The notes under the pieces were generated by a model. That model was not told the origin of the DNA, did no database searches, and saw nothing but the letters and a program-made list of their open reading frames with translations. A DNA stretch of 64,000 bases from Dromaius novaehollandiae (taxonomy: Eukaryota; Chordata; Aves; Casuariiformes; Dromaiidae), in the NCBI RefSeq assembly GCF_036370855.1, contig NC_088101.1, positions 41,710,544-41,774,543 on the forward strand, in the 5' to 3' direction. The stretch's first letter is position 1. Each line of letters begins with the position of its first letter. This document shows positions 1-12,267 of the stretch, piece after piece. Made by a program: the position numbers and the translations under genes.

Positions 1-491
1 TGGTAATGCAGTGGACTGTTTAAACCTGAGCAGGGTTGTTGAATTCAAAGATCAATTCGCAGGGGAAATTTTGTCCCTCTAAAGATTCTGATTGACTGTC
101 AAGCTATTTTCTTAGTCAGTAACAGAAGCATTTCTTTGATCATTTAAACGTTGAAAAATAAAATAGGACTGCCAGAACCTGATTTTAGTGAAGGGGTGCT
201 GTGTTTATTGCAGAAGTCTGAGATGCTGCTTTTTTCATGTGGGTGTTCTATATAAATTAATTTACCTGTTCACAATGATATTTTTAATCTATAATTCTAG
301 GGCATTGGCTGGATTTTAATTAAAGGATTGGGGGAATACAAAAGACTTCCTCCTCTGGAATGTTCCCAAATTGATGGAAACATCTGTTAAATTACTCAAT
401 GCTTTGTGATAAAATGAGATTTTTCCAAAGATAATTGGCCTCTGCCAAATCCATTGGGTTGAAATGACCAAACTATAACTCTTATAGAAAT

Positions 492-511
492 ATTATGCTT
501 TTAAGCATAAT
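492..511. repeat. Short perfect hairpin (9-bp stem)
   Basis: ATTATGCTT and its exact reverse complement AAGCATAAT flank a two-base TT centre. Stems this short occur by chance in AT-rich DNA, and no terminator or RNA role is implied. Confidence 0.5.
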
Positions 512-757
512 GTTTCCATGTATTTTGTAACATTCTGCATTCTAAATAACCTGAACAATAGGCAGCCCCTGACATGATATCATTGTTTCTCCATTTGTCT
601 CCCATATGTGAAACTAATCATGTAGGAATTTACTTAAAGAGGAATACTTTAACCTCTTAATTTAGTCATGTGCTAAGAATGTAAGAAATTCATGCTCATT
701 TCACATTTACCTCATTGCTTATTTACCTGCTTAATATGACGTGCCCTTAAATAATGC

Positions 758-760
<3 letters not shown>

Positions 761-794
<34 letters not shown>
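761..794. repeat. (AT)n dinucleotide microsatellite
   Basis: An uninterrupted alternating A/T run of about 34 bases. This kind of tract is usually length-polymorphic and can extrude as a cruciform. It lies in generally AT-rich sequence and no gene signal adjoins it. Confidence 0.95.
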
Positions 795-802
<8 letters not shown>

Positions 803-2158
803 ACATTAACAATTCTCCAAGGCTATAGCCTTTACTAGCCCATAGTCACTGTTAATTAGTGAGTTGCGTGCATTACAGTCTATTTTCTTAATCTGAAAGG
901 CCATAGGACCTAATTTTGGAAGTGAATGTATAGTTAATTGTATTCTTCTCTGAAGGGTTGTAATTTCTTGTGAACCAGTGAATCTTTTGCTCCATTTCCA
1001 GGAATACAATTTCAATAAAAGTCAAATGTAGAATGTCATGACATTTTGGGGGTAAAGTTTTTAGATTTGTCGTATTTGCCTTAGTCTATTGTCACCAAAA
1101 CTACCTGGGGAAAAAATCCAATCTTCTTCGCAACCCTCCCAGGGTGTTATCTTCAGGACACCATGCCTAATTCTTCTCTTTAATATGTTGATCTAAATGA
1201 GGAATTAAATGATCAGTGTGGTACCTATAACAGTGTTGCCCTTGTTGAAGGAGAGAGGCTTATTTACAAGCTTTTGCCAAAGAATTATGATAGTTTAGCA
1301 TTGGGTAATTTGCTTATTCTACAAGAGGTTGTTTTGGTTTGCTTTGTTCTGTTTTTTCTAGAAGCCTTTGTTCTATCGATGCATCTGGGATAGAAGTCAG
1401 AATAATCAGCATGGCTCCTACTTGATAGCTGATGTTATTAAAACTCAGTGTGCAACTTTTACCTAGGGCAATACTAAGCCACAGATTAGCGTCTTCCAAG
1501 TCTGCTTAGCAAGTAAGATTCAGTAGTTTTATAAACCTGAAATGTCAGTTTGGAAATATGATTGCATTTTTGCATAGGATTTTCAATTTAGGTGACTTCA
1601 GTCCTGTTGGTTGCACTTCCATCACCCATTGGTCATCCTCAGCCATATTAAAACCTCTGAAAGGTATGACAGCACCTCAGATTGATATTGTTTAGTGTAA
1701 TGCCTGATTATCTTTAAATGAGTCCTGACAACCAAATTTCAGAGAAAATTGCAACTCCCAAAAATCTCATTTTAAGAAAATCATTCTCCCATCAAAGAAA
1801 AAGTGTCATTAAAAAGAATTTAAAAGTTGGCAGAATTTTTGTCACTTGAATGCACTTTATTACTAAGTTATAAGCCTTTCTTACCAGGAGGAAATATCTC
1901 TTTCTTTGAAAAGTGAACAGAGACAGTCCTGCAAATATTCACATCTCCTTTCTCATAGAATATTCATGGGGAATAAAACCACGTCTATCCACAGTAACAT
2001 AAAACTTCCTAGTGCCTGAAAAGATCAACCAATTTCTTGTATTTTCTTTCCCTTTTAGGGCCCTTGTCTTGACTTTAATAAATGGTGAAAGCACCATGCT
2101 AAAGCTAACAATGTTCCAAGGAATCAGGTTTTGTTTTGTTTAGAAATACTAAGGGTTT

Positions 2159-2176
2159 CCCCCCCCCCCCCCCCCC
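2159..2176. repeat. Poly(C)18 tract
   Basis: Eighteen consecutive C residues follow a short T/C stretch. On the minus strand this is a G18 run that could form a G-quadruplex. Such tracts also mislead polymerases and assemblers, so the exact length is uncertain. Confidence 0.95.
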
Positions 2177-3880
2177 GCTCAAAATGCTAATATTTTAAGG
2201 AGTAAACTATGACAGAACTTAAGGAGAAGTTCATGGTGTGTAGGCCATTTCTGACTTCAAGGGCGATACTGATATTTATGGTAGAATGAATAAACAGACA
2301 AGAGTCTTGCTTCAATTTCATGTCCTGACAATGAGAGAGACTCTGTTTACATGGAGGCTTATTATTAAGTGACTATCGCTCCTTTTCAGGGTTTGCCAAA
2401 ACATTTCTAAACATGTTCTAAATGTACTTGGAAAGGGATCGTGAGAATTTGTAACAAGAGTGAAGCAAGCTTTTTAAATTATTATTAATTAATTTATTTA
2501 TTATATTAAATCGGCCTTGGAATACAGTTGGCACATGTTTTTAGAGAAAATATGTCAGAATTGTAGGTTAGCCTTTTTCTGTAAGAAAAAGGTAGATTTA
2601 AGGCTTCATAGATCAGGTTTTGAGCAGGCCCGGGTATGCATTTTCATATTAATGCAACCTGATTAAAGTGATTGGTATGCCCAGGCTTAACTAGGGGCCT
2701 TCATCAGGGAAAGTATTTGTGGAGGCAGCCTTTTTTGTTCAGTAAGAATCAGCTTTTCTGCTTGTAATCACCTAAGATGCTGTCAACAACCACAGTACCT
2801 CTATCTCTGTGTATTCAGCATGTTATTCCCTTTTGGGAATGGGACTGTTGTGCCTTTTTGAAAATATAAGAAAGTGCAGCATCAGCCTAACCATGGTTTT
2901 TTAGTCACTTGGAACAAATCCCAGTGATTTCTGTCAGGTACAAGCAACATAAATATGAATCACATTAACTCCGACTTCTTGTGTATTCTGAAGTTACATG
3001 GGAATGACTTCACTGTAGAGTCAGTTTGATCTTTCAAGAAGTCATCAAGTGAATTTGAATGAATTGGATATCTATTACCATTTAGATATCTATCACCAAC
3101 CTTCCCAAAACAGTTGCAGAGACATCCATCTAGTTAGGCCATGCCTAAATATCAGTGCCTTTGTGGCCTCTTAGCAGCCAAGTGACAAGCTGTTTAAGTA
3201 ATGTTCTTGTCCCCTAGCTTGAAAGGAGAGCTGCTGCAACATGTCTTTGCCTCGTACTTCGTGGGAGGTGGTGGTGGGGATGGTCTGGACAACCACCCTT
3301 TTGACAGAATAAGAGGAAAAGGGGGAGTTTGTCCTGCTGTAGAGGACCTGTTAAAATTTATTTGCCAGCATTCTGGGATATTAATGTCCCACCTCTGGAG
3401 CTATTCTAACAATAAGGACATTGGGTATTCTTGAGATGAGCTGTAGAAAAGCATAAATGTAGGCATGTTTGAGTTTCCGTATATGAGTACTACCACCTTC
3501 TTCTGTGCCAAGTTGCTGATCAGCCTTTGTGGTTCCCTGCTTATCTGTTTCAGGGATTTTAGTATATAAATGTAGTCAGTCTCTCCCACATACTTTATGG
3601 ATGGCTCTAGTATTTGTCTAAGAAATTGGCTGAGAAGTTTGTTTGTACTTAAGACACCGGAGAACTGGATGTTGCAATATGGAATGTCGTATTACTTAGG
3701 ACTGTAGACTTTAAAAGGCATCTAACGCCCACCTCAAGAAAACAACCTTTTGATTTCAGTTGGGCATTCAAGAAAGCTGAGCTTGAGGCTTCCTGTCTCT
3801 TTTCTTAAAGTGGTGAGAACAAGGCAAGACACTTTTTTTCTGAAGCCACTGAATAATTTTTCTGCTCATCAGGAAGCAGT

Positions 3881-6800
3881 GTATTTGCTGCAGGTCTGCA
3901 GACCTAGCTGGGCCCTGGATGCCGCTTAGGAGCTAACCTGGCATGCTGTGCCTGCCCTGGAATGGGGCTGAAGCCTCGCAGAGCAACGTCAGAGGTGATA
4001 AATCTTGACTTAGGTGGTGTCCCAGAACAAAATTCATTCACAGTTCAACCCAGATTGCAGTTGGCTGTTTGAACAGTCCCATCCTAGAATCCTATACTTA
4101 AATTAATTTTTCCTAAGCTTTGCTTCTCTTATTGGTTCTCAGAACATACGCCAGCAATAACGGCTGAAAGATTTTGCCACCACTAGCTTGTTTGGATTAT
4201 ACATTTTATTCGCAAACCCAGTATCCTCTTGTTAACAGTTTTCCTCTCCCCACCAAGTTGTTTCTAGCCTATCTGCAAATGGCAATCTTTCTTCTGCTGT
4301 GAAAAACAAGCATAATTTAAGACTGTTTTTTCTGACTTGCTTACTCGTGATTTCACGTGATTACCACTACTGCCACCCTGTATTATCCCTGCGGTAACCC
4401 TGATGATGGTGTTTTTAAAACTGCTAGCTGTAGTTACCAATAGTAACTATTTATAAAGTCATTTGAGCTGCCGGTGGAAGGGAGACAAATACATGCACTG
4501 AAGAAAACCTCCATTTACACAATCCACATGCTCAACAGAACATGACTTCCTGTGTTACTAATACTTCTTGACTCTTGTAATTTTCCATTTGACTTGTTCT
4601 GCTAAATTGTTAAAGTCTCTCTTCTTCAACTTTTTTACATGCTTGTTTTCCAGAGCACTAGCAGCACAAGTGGCTATATAAAGAGTTACTGTTCTGTGGA
4701 ATTACTCTCCACAGAAGATACAAAATCCATTTCACCTTCAGCATGGCCAAGTTGGCATGGCTTTGTTAATTACTATTTTTGCTCTGCACATTTGCAATAT
4801 CACCTTTCTCCGCTATGCTGTCCTCAAATATAACACGATGACTGAAATGAAAAAACAAGTAGTATTCCAAAAAGTTATACAATTACCCAGCAAGAAAATA
4901 AATATGGCCACTCTTTATTTGAAGCATAATAACTGGGATATAACTTCTCCCTGAATTTCTTAGGGGGAGAGAAAAGAAGAAAATCGTTAATTCTGTTCTC
5001 CCTTCCCCTTAAAAGTGAAGAGAGGATTTCTTAAAATAAACAGTTCAAAATGAGACTGCACAGTTGTTAGCAGCATTGTCTCTTTTAGCACTTTAGATTG
5101 TACTATTAAAGTACTGGGTTTGGGGTTTTTTTTAATTCTTATTATTTCTCCCAGAGGGACTGAGGGAACAAGAATAAGTTGTTTCTACAGCAATAGTGTC
5201 CTCCCCCCCACCCCCGAATTCAAAAAGACTGTGAAGGTGAAATAGAATAAAGAAAAAAGAGACAATTTTATTTGCTACACATCTAGCTTTTGTTTGAAAT
5301 CGTGTACTTGTGTATTCAGGTTTTTTTGAAATTGCTATAAAATTTTAAATTGGCATTGACTTCTTTCTCTGAAATAAATCTTTATAGTGTCTTGTGAATT
5401 TAATAGTTCAAAAGAAATATATGTCCTTTCTTTTATAATTGGATTTTTAAGTGGATGTTACTTTAAAGCACTTGTTTATAGTACAATAACAACCATATGC
5501 TTACCCAATAGTACAATTTTGACAAAGCTTACTATTAAAGTAACTAATAGCTACAAAAAGCACTTAATGTCTTGAGTTCTGTTCAACAAGTGTACAGCAT
5601 TCATTTCTAGTTTACTTGTAGGAATGGGTATACTGGAACAGGATGGTAGAAGGAAGCAATACACAAATTAATATTCTTGTCATCCCCACAAGTGAATGTG
5701 AGGCTTTCAAATTGTAGAGTCTACCATAGTAGAGGGAATTTGTTTCTAGATTTCTATCTACTTGTGATTCGGTTTGCACAACTTATATCTTTCTTATCCT
5801 CAGGACTCTTCACAGAAATGTGTATAAAGACCTGCCTACCATTTTTACAGTAACTATGTACAGCAGCTCCCATTTGTATGGAGTAGGGAATGGCATTCTG
5901 TTCAAGATTGGATGCAATTGCTTGTTCTTGACCTTGAGAACTTCTCCTTTGTTATTCATACTTGACTAGTTTGTCTCTCTCTCTTTCTTTTTTTCCCATT
6001 AAAAGTTTTTTTTTTTTCTTTTAGTTATTGTAGGTGTAGCGTGGTCAGCTCAATACTGAGTAAAAGGAATAGCATATCATGGTGGACAAAATAGTCGTAC
6101 AAAAGCAGATCTCCTTTGAATACTGTGGGGAAGAATGAAAGATGGGGGTTATATGCCTCTTGGAATTATAAATGAGTTTATGGACCTATTAGTAGAAATA
6201 TTATAAAGGGCAGGATATAGTGAGTGCACAGATCAGAAGATGGCTTCCAGGCAAATGTGATCACATGAGAAAAGACATGGAAGTGAATGTAAGAGAAGAG
6301 GACAGGAAAATAAAGGAAAGAAAAAGGTTTTCTGAATTTATGAATCTAATCAACTGATACTGAATTATCCCATGGGATATTAAAAGACACTGCTCTCACA
6401 CCTCTGTAATAAAACATTTTGGGTTCTGGCATCAGCCACTCCTTTCCGCAGAAACAGGCAAAAGGTAGTAAACAATAGTTAAAAGCAGAGTCCTTCTGCA
6501 AAGCAGTAACAGCCAGAGGGTATTCTTCAAAGCAGAGTGCATGAATTAACATATGAGCCAGAGTCATACAACAGCAAATGCCAAGACCAGCTATTACTGT
6601 TAAGTTTGGGAAGATAAATACCATGCCAAAATGGAAGAAATCTTCCATAAGGAATAAGAAATTTCACTGTTGTCAGAAATTCATTGAAGTTCGTTTGGAT
6701 ACTTCATCAAGTCATACCAGGATAATTCATTGCAATACATCCTTATACAATGTGAACATTGTGACTGTTCAGACTACTTGAGAAAGATAAATGGTCAGCA

Positions 6801-8031
6801 GAAAATAAGCATTTAATTAAAGACGATCTAAAGAGCAAGCAACTGAACATCAATAAAATTCTTACCTTGGGTGTTTGTCACTAAATGATTTGTTATGATA
6901 CTGTCCTGTATTATTTGGAAGTTAAGAATGAGCTAAGAGTGTAGTGGGGAAGTGACTGGTTTGATATTTGCATTTGCCTACCTCTGATGGATTTGAGGGC
7001 AGTGCTCACTTGTGCTTTCTCAGCTTTACTTTTGGAACGTGGAAGTCTGGTTTGGGATTTTGTTTAGCTTTTTGCATGTATATGAGTGTGTGTGTCTTTC
7101 ATTTTCTCCTCTGAAATACAGATCTGACTTTTGAAATTCACAGAGGAGAGTGAGGGAGATAGAAAGGTAGAGCTTACAGTAGGATGCAGGAGGAATGTCT
7201 GTCATGTGGAACAAATTTTACGCAACAGAAGGCTTAGTGTTAATCCAGAAAAGGAAGTGCCATTCAGAAACACTAAAATGGAGATTGTTCCTGATTCCGT
7301 ATGGGATTGCTCATCCTCCTCCGTTCAGGTTGTCTGTCCACAGTCAGACCGTAGTTAACCCTAATATAGTATAAACACATATATTCAGAGCTGTCTAAAT
7401 ACAGTAGCACTTGTGAAATGATAGTATGCATGTGTGTAAATACAGCAGTGTACAATATCATCCTGTGTGATTAGCCTTTCAGTACTTTGTATCTGGTCTA
7501 CACTAATCCATTAAAATGTTGTTTTCCCACACCTGAACTCAGCACATTTAAATCATAATTTGGCTTAACACAGAAGTCTAGCATGAGGGAGCAGGCGGAG
7601 GAGGGAGTGCAAAAACACAGTAGTAGTTTGGCAATTAGTATTTATACTTTCCAGCTGATCATGAGCTAGTTTCTCTTCTTCAGAGAAGAGAAGTGAAGTG
7701 AAAAACGTTTACAGTTTTTCTACTGTTGCAACATGACTGCATCCGGTGAGGAGTAAGTTCAAAGGAGGTGCATGGACTAGTCTTTGAAGGCTGCTCCCTC
7801 TGAAGCACGCTTGCTCGGATGCGGAGCTTTGAATCTGTTGGCAGTTTATACGGCTGAGGTTTAACCCTCCAGCTGCCTCCCCAGTGCTATCTTCGGTCTG
7901 GCTCCATGGTATCGCAAGGATTAGCTCTGTGCATACTCTAACAGCTTTGTTTGTCTCTTGGCAATATCCAGCTTTAAACTTAATACTGTGGGAGGTCATT
8001 CTTCCCATTGCTGTGCTTCTTATTTGTTTAG
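3881..8031. other. Non-coding stretch with no supported gene
   Basis: AT-rich sequence with scattered short frames. A 14-bp perfect palindrome, AGGTCTGCAGACCT, lies at 3892-3905 at the start of a slightly G+C-richer patch reaching about 3990. A pyrimidine tract with a T12 run is at about 5973-6017, and a C8-A-C5 run is near 5203. The minus-strand frame at 6346-6648 (100 codons) and the plus-strand frame at 7131-7358 have no recognised domains and no convincing splice sites at both ends. Confidence 0.55.
5973..6017. repeat. Pyrimidine-rich tract ending in T12
   Basis: A (TC)n-like stretch, a T-rich stretch and then twelve T residues at 6006-6017. It could serve as a polypyrimidine tract, but no open frame follows in a way that suggests an exon. 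Confidence 0.8.
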
Positions 8032-8090
8032 GTTTCAGTCAGTTGTTGGATCTGCCACAAGCTTTAGATTCTTGCATGCTTGGTTGGCCA
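8032..8090 (+). other. Candidate internal exon, unrecognised
   Basis: A strong acceptor (CTTCTTATTTGTTTAG) comes just before 8032, and a near-consensus donor, GTAAGTA, starts at 8091. The 59-base segment is open in two frames. One ends on a whole codon and includes the peptide FSQLLDLPQALDSCMLGWP. The other ends with one spare base and is phase-compatible with the open frame starting at 8377. I recognise neither peptide. If real, it would join 8375-8720 across an intron of 284 bases. Chance pairs of this quality do occur in introns, so confidence is low. Confidence 0.18.
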
Positions 8091-8374
8091 GTAAGTACAC
8101 GTGTATAACTTACTGATAAGTGACACATTTTTGTCATTGTTTCCAGACTCGTGTGGTTTGTTATGCTTGTCGTATGCGTGCCGTTTTGTGTTCAGTAGTA
8201 ATCTCTTTCATATATTGCCTGCTAATGTATATTAATAAGCTATTACTTCAGACAAAGTACCTGAATAATTGCATAATGCTTATAAAATAACACGGATGTT
8301 TGTTTAACCATTATCTTTCTAGGCAGAGTTGTTAAGTTGCAGTTGAGATGAGAAAGTAGTAAATTGGTTTTCAG

Positions 8375-8720
8375 GGTTCAGAGTCATCATGGCTACATAC
8401 GCAGCAGCCATCTCCACTGCACTCATGCCCAATGAGGATAATGGTGCAAAATCACCAAAGAAAGCACAGAGTTGCTGCTGCCTTGAAAATTTCTGTCATG
8501 CAAGGATGTCTGGGAAGCGTCATTTACTTAGCTTTGTACTTGCTGGAAAAAACAGATATTCCACAACACAAAAAAAGGGCGATGGTCTTGTGTGATATCC
8601 CTTTAACTTGCCAAAAGATCAAAGAATATCAGCACTGAAACTCTATGCTGAGCTGCTGCTTCTTTCCCCCAAACCAGGGCATTTCTTACATTTTTTTGAA
8701 TAAAAAATATGTAGCCAGAA
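8375..8720 (+). other. Candidate terminal exon with open frame and poly(A) signal
   Basis: A TTTTCAG acceptor ends at 8374. An open frame runs from 8377 to a stop at 8593-8595 and includes an ATG at 8389 in good Kozak context (ATCATGG). The encoded N-terminal part reads MATYAAAISTALMPNEDNGA and continues with KSPKKAQSCC. An AATAAA hexamer lies at 8699-8704, about 105 bases after the stop, where a cleavage signal would be expected. No domain is recognisable and the acceptor's pyrimidine tract is short. It could be the end of a small coding or non-coding transcript, or chance. No homologue was identified by eye. Confidence 0.17.
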
Positions 8721-9230
8721 ACTCTTAGCTCTCACTGTTCAGTTATCAATTAATTTGATAGAGCTTGATGCTATGCTTGATATTCAATGATTTATTTAAA
8801 CACAGTTGCTGTTTTATTTTGTTCAATGCTGTTTTAAGCACAACGATATAGAAGTCTCTAGTCTGGATTTTTTCATCCTCTGACTTGGGCACTGAAAAAA
8901 TGCATTTTAGTCCTGTAACTTTTAAAAATAGATGAACTTATCTTCCTCACCTTGGCATGATGGCTTATGGCTGAGTCCTAACCCTGGATGATGATACTTT
9001 GGAAGTGCCCCTCACCCACTTGTAGCTGTTGCCATAATGAAACAGGGAGGAACGAAGCAAACACTGAGAGCATGGAGAACTCCAAAACCACTAGGTACCA
9101 CTTTATACAGGTTTATTAAACAGAAAATGGTATATAATTGTCCAAAACACTATGCTCTACTTAGACAAGCTGTGCGTGTGTATTAATATGAATTTCAGCA
9201 CAGGATATTCCTGTGTCCTACGGATTCATA
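8721..9230. other. Non-coding AT-rich gap
   Basis: Nothing beyond short chance frames is seen here. A T-rich stretch and scattered AATAAA-like words are present without a supporting gene. Confidence 0.6.
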
Positions 9231-9239
9231 TAGAGAATC

Positions 9240-9410
9240 TCCAGCTGAAAACTGAGCCGTAAGGGAGTGATGGCTCCCAGCCTCGAGCAGGGGCAGCGAG
9301 AGGGGAGGCGGAGAAGGTCTTGCCGTTCAGCGGTGTGGCCACCGGGTGTCATGCTAGGAGCGCGCTTCGGCCAGCCTGGGAGCATTACTATGGCAGCAAG
9401 CACTGGGGAC
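9240..9410. promoter_or_regulatory. Small CpG-dense patch
   Basis: This interval is clearly richer in G+C and in CpG than its surroundings, with about ten CpGs including CTCGAGC and GAGCGCGCTTCGG. It is far smaller than a normal CpG-island promoter. A minus-strand donor-like site (plus-strand ACTTACC near 9409) lies at its right edge. It could be an enhancer or minor promoter, or the remnant of a G+C-rich repeat. No binding-site content was tested. Confidence 0.25.
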
Positions 9411-12245
9411 TTACCAGAATAAGTTACTTTGCACAAAATCAGCATCTAAAGCAATTATTTTTTACCTTTTGAATCTGTTTCTTATATCTGTATCCTAAAG
9501 GATAAACAGTGTTGTTACTCTCCATTTTCAGCTTCAGAATATGATACCCAGGGACATAGCATACAATACTGAGGGAGTTAAAGGTGTCTGTGTTAAGATT
9601 TTCTATACCCGCTATGTATGTGGCTAGGAAAATTTCTGCATCTACGCATCGCGTCTGCCTGGCATTAGGTACAGCACCTTTAAAGAGGGTGGTGTCTAGT
9701 GTCAGTAATTACTTCATTAGCGGCTTTCTGAGTTTGTACATAACTGACATTTCACAGGTAAAGCACAGGAAGAAGGGGAAGGCAGGACAACGTCTAGGCT
9801 GAATCACTCACTTCCCAGTGATTTTTCCTAACTCAGGTCCATCAAAGAGCAAACCCTCGCAGGGGCTCACAGCACCACGTAGGGCGCAGACCTAGGCTTA
9901 GGCTGGCATTTATACTGAAGAAAGTTTGTTGAATTCAGTGTTTGCTGTATCTTGCTGGTCTTGTTTCAAATAATTTTTAGGAGGAGTTTAAGTGGGAGAA
10001 TGAGCAAATAGGTGCGCTGGTTATTTTCAAGAATAGGAATGGTAGCACAAAAAAGCACGTGAAGAAAAGGAGATGAAAGGTTTAATGAAGTGAAGCAAGG
10101 TACATGGTCTATGAAGCAATGAGGATGGATTTAGGCAGGGCAGAGATTTATGGAGCCTTAAAAGTGAAGATGTGAAGCCTGAACTTAAAAGCAGAAGGGC
10201 AGTGGAAGAAAAGTGAGATATAAGCAGGAGCAGTGGTTAAAATATCAGCGGGCACATTCAGTATATTGAAGAGAGGGAGAAAAAGGAGATTTTTGTCCTG
10301 TAAATGTATGCTTATCTTCAGTTCAGCATGTTTGCTTCTCTAAGTGATAAAATGCCACTAAGTAGAAAACATCAGTGTCAATCCAATAAATTAATCTGGA
10401 GACCTGCATAGAATGCTACCAAATTACTGAGGAGTTATTTAAGAAAACTGGTAAGTGACTGACAGTGAGGTTTCGCCTATAATGTGTACCAGAATCGAAG
10501 TTAGCCCTGGAATTTTGTTCCATGTTGCTAGTGATGTTTTAAAAAAACAAACAAAAATCCTACCTTATGTAATGTTGTTAGTTCCCATTTATTCTGACTG
10601 CCATCCAACCCTTTACAAAGATTGCTTGTGTTTAAATTAAAAAAAATGGTTAATGGTGGTGTTTTTAGATGGGACATAAAGACCAGTCAGTTCCAGCTTG
10701 ATCTACAGACTGGTCAGAACCTATTGAGCAACAGATATATTTGGACTTCCTGCTAAGTCAGGAGTAGGTTTTATGGTGTGTTTATGTGATGCAGTATTAT
10801 TTGGGGGCTAACTCATAACTTGGGATTCTTTTTTTTTTCTTTTTTCCTTGACTGTGTGGGAATTCTGTTATGGATGTTATATTTACAGCTGAACTGATTT
10901 AAAGCTTTTTATAAAGCAGTTGGACAACTTGTGATTGTCTGATAAGTGAGATGCAATGTTTGCTCTGATTGGATCAGATACAAGAACACTTAATTTTTTG
11001 TTGTTGCACTATCATTGCATTTCTAATAGTGTTAAAACTTGAAAACTTGCTGCTTTTGTACTAATAGCTGTTTTAAAGGCTTTCACTTCTGTTGCCAGTG
11101 AGTTTTCTTGTGAAGGTACTTCCATGAAGAATGTAGCACTACTCTGAGTCAGGCTTTTTAAAGAACTGGGTTTCATCTGAGCAGTTTTTACATAGAAAAT
11201 TAGTCCTTTTTTTGGTTAATGTTTCAGACAGAAAGTTGTTCCTATTGTCGTGTGTAATGTGCACTATTATCCTCTTTACTGTGCCATCTGAGCATCTGCT
11301 AGCATGAGTTTAAGCAAGGTGACTAATACTTGTCACATGCTACTTTTTTCTCCGGGGAGAGAATGGCATAAATAATGCAAAAGGGCTTACATATACATGC
11401 TGCTGTGCGTATGTACACGAAAGCAAGGCCAAAGAAGTATACAAGTTCAGTTCAGAAGAGACGTTCCTTGGGGTAGTTGTTGATATGAGCAAACGCTGAT
11501 ATCTTCAGGCTAGAATCTGCTTCCCAACAGCTTGGATGATCTTCTGGGCCAGGCCTTTGACCACTTTGGAAGAAAAAGTCAGGGAACTTCCATGTGAATT
11601 TTTTAAATTAATTTTTTATATTTTATTACGGATACCATTACTGAGATTGAAAGAGAACTCAGTCATCATGTTGATAACATGTACAAAATAGCAGAGCAAA
11701 ACTTGGAGTTTTTTAAAGGCTGTATGCTAGCAGATATGAAGGATTGTTACAGTTCTGGTATAAGCTAGCAAGGATGCATGTAAGCATCCAGCTAGATGGT
11801 ATGGTGGCTCCTAAAAACTGCAAATAGCAAAACTTTTATGTGTAGGAGTTAAGCAGGGGCATAATGTCAGTGAAACTGTAAGTTGAATGGCCAAGTCTGA
11901 CTCTGTGGTTTAAAAACTGAGGGTACAGCCCCATGCTACCAACTTCTCCAAATTCTTCCCTGTGCATGCTAGCATCTTGCTGTGGTTCAGCTAGCTGATT
12001 TTAATTCATGAATTGAACCCATTCAAGTATTGTTTTCTCAAAAGTAGTATTATCAGAGATTGAGAATGATCTCTACCACTGTGACTTTTCAAGGTTTGGT
12101 GCTGTATTAAAAATGAGTTTATGCACTTTCTAATGACTGCTTCTCTTGCCAATAAACTACCTTACTGGAACACTAATCTGAAGAAAATACAAGCTATGTC
12201 CAAGCTATGTCGGTGGCTAGATGTAGGCACTGAAGGGTGGATTTC
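9411..12245. other. Non-coding stretch with no supported gene
   Basis: Ordinary AT-rich sequence. A consensus-like donor GTAAGTG lies at 10451, but no matching acceptor with a pyrimidine tract precedes it. A T-rich tract is near 10829-10847, and an 11-bp perfect tandem duplication lies at 12190-12211. Short frames at 9584-9802 and 10455-10640 show no family signature. Confidence 0.55.
12190..12211. repeat. 11-bp perfect tandem duplication
   Basis: CAAGCTATGTC occurs twice head to tail. This is a typical small replication-slippage product, about 35 bases upstream of the G22 tract. Confidence 0.85.
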
Positions 12246-12267
12246 GGGGGGGGGGGGGGGGGGGGGG
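12246..12267. repeat. Poly(G)22 tract
   Basis: Twenty-two consecutive G residues, the longest G run in the window. It can form a G-quadruplex and is unstable in length. The true length may differ from the assembled one. Confidence 0.95.

Larger units (their letters stand above)
1..3880. other. AT-rich non-coding stretch
   Basis: No open frame with a recognisable family, no RNA gene and no young transposon is visible on either strand. It contains an (AT)n tract, a C18 tract and a short perfect hairpin, listed separately. A direct repeat of a GATATCTAT-type motif lies near 3067-3096. The two short minus-strand frames (806-1015 and 1314-1499) and the plus-strand frame at 3201-3434 have no domain signature and look like chance. 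Intergenic or intronic. Confidence 0.6.

Noticed and set aside
6346..6648. 100-codon minus-strand frame with hydrophobic N-terminal half
   Set aside because: Hydrophobicity follows from T-rich codons; no family motif or flanking splice signal was seen.
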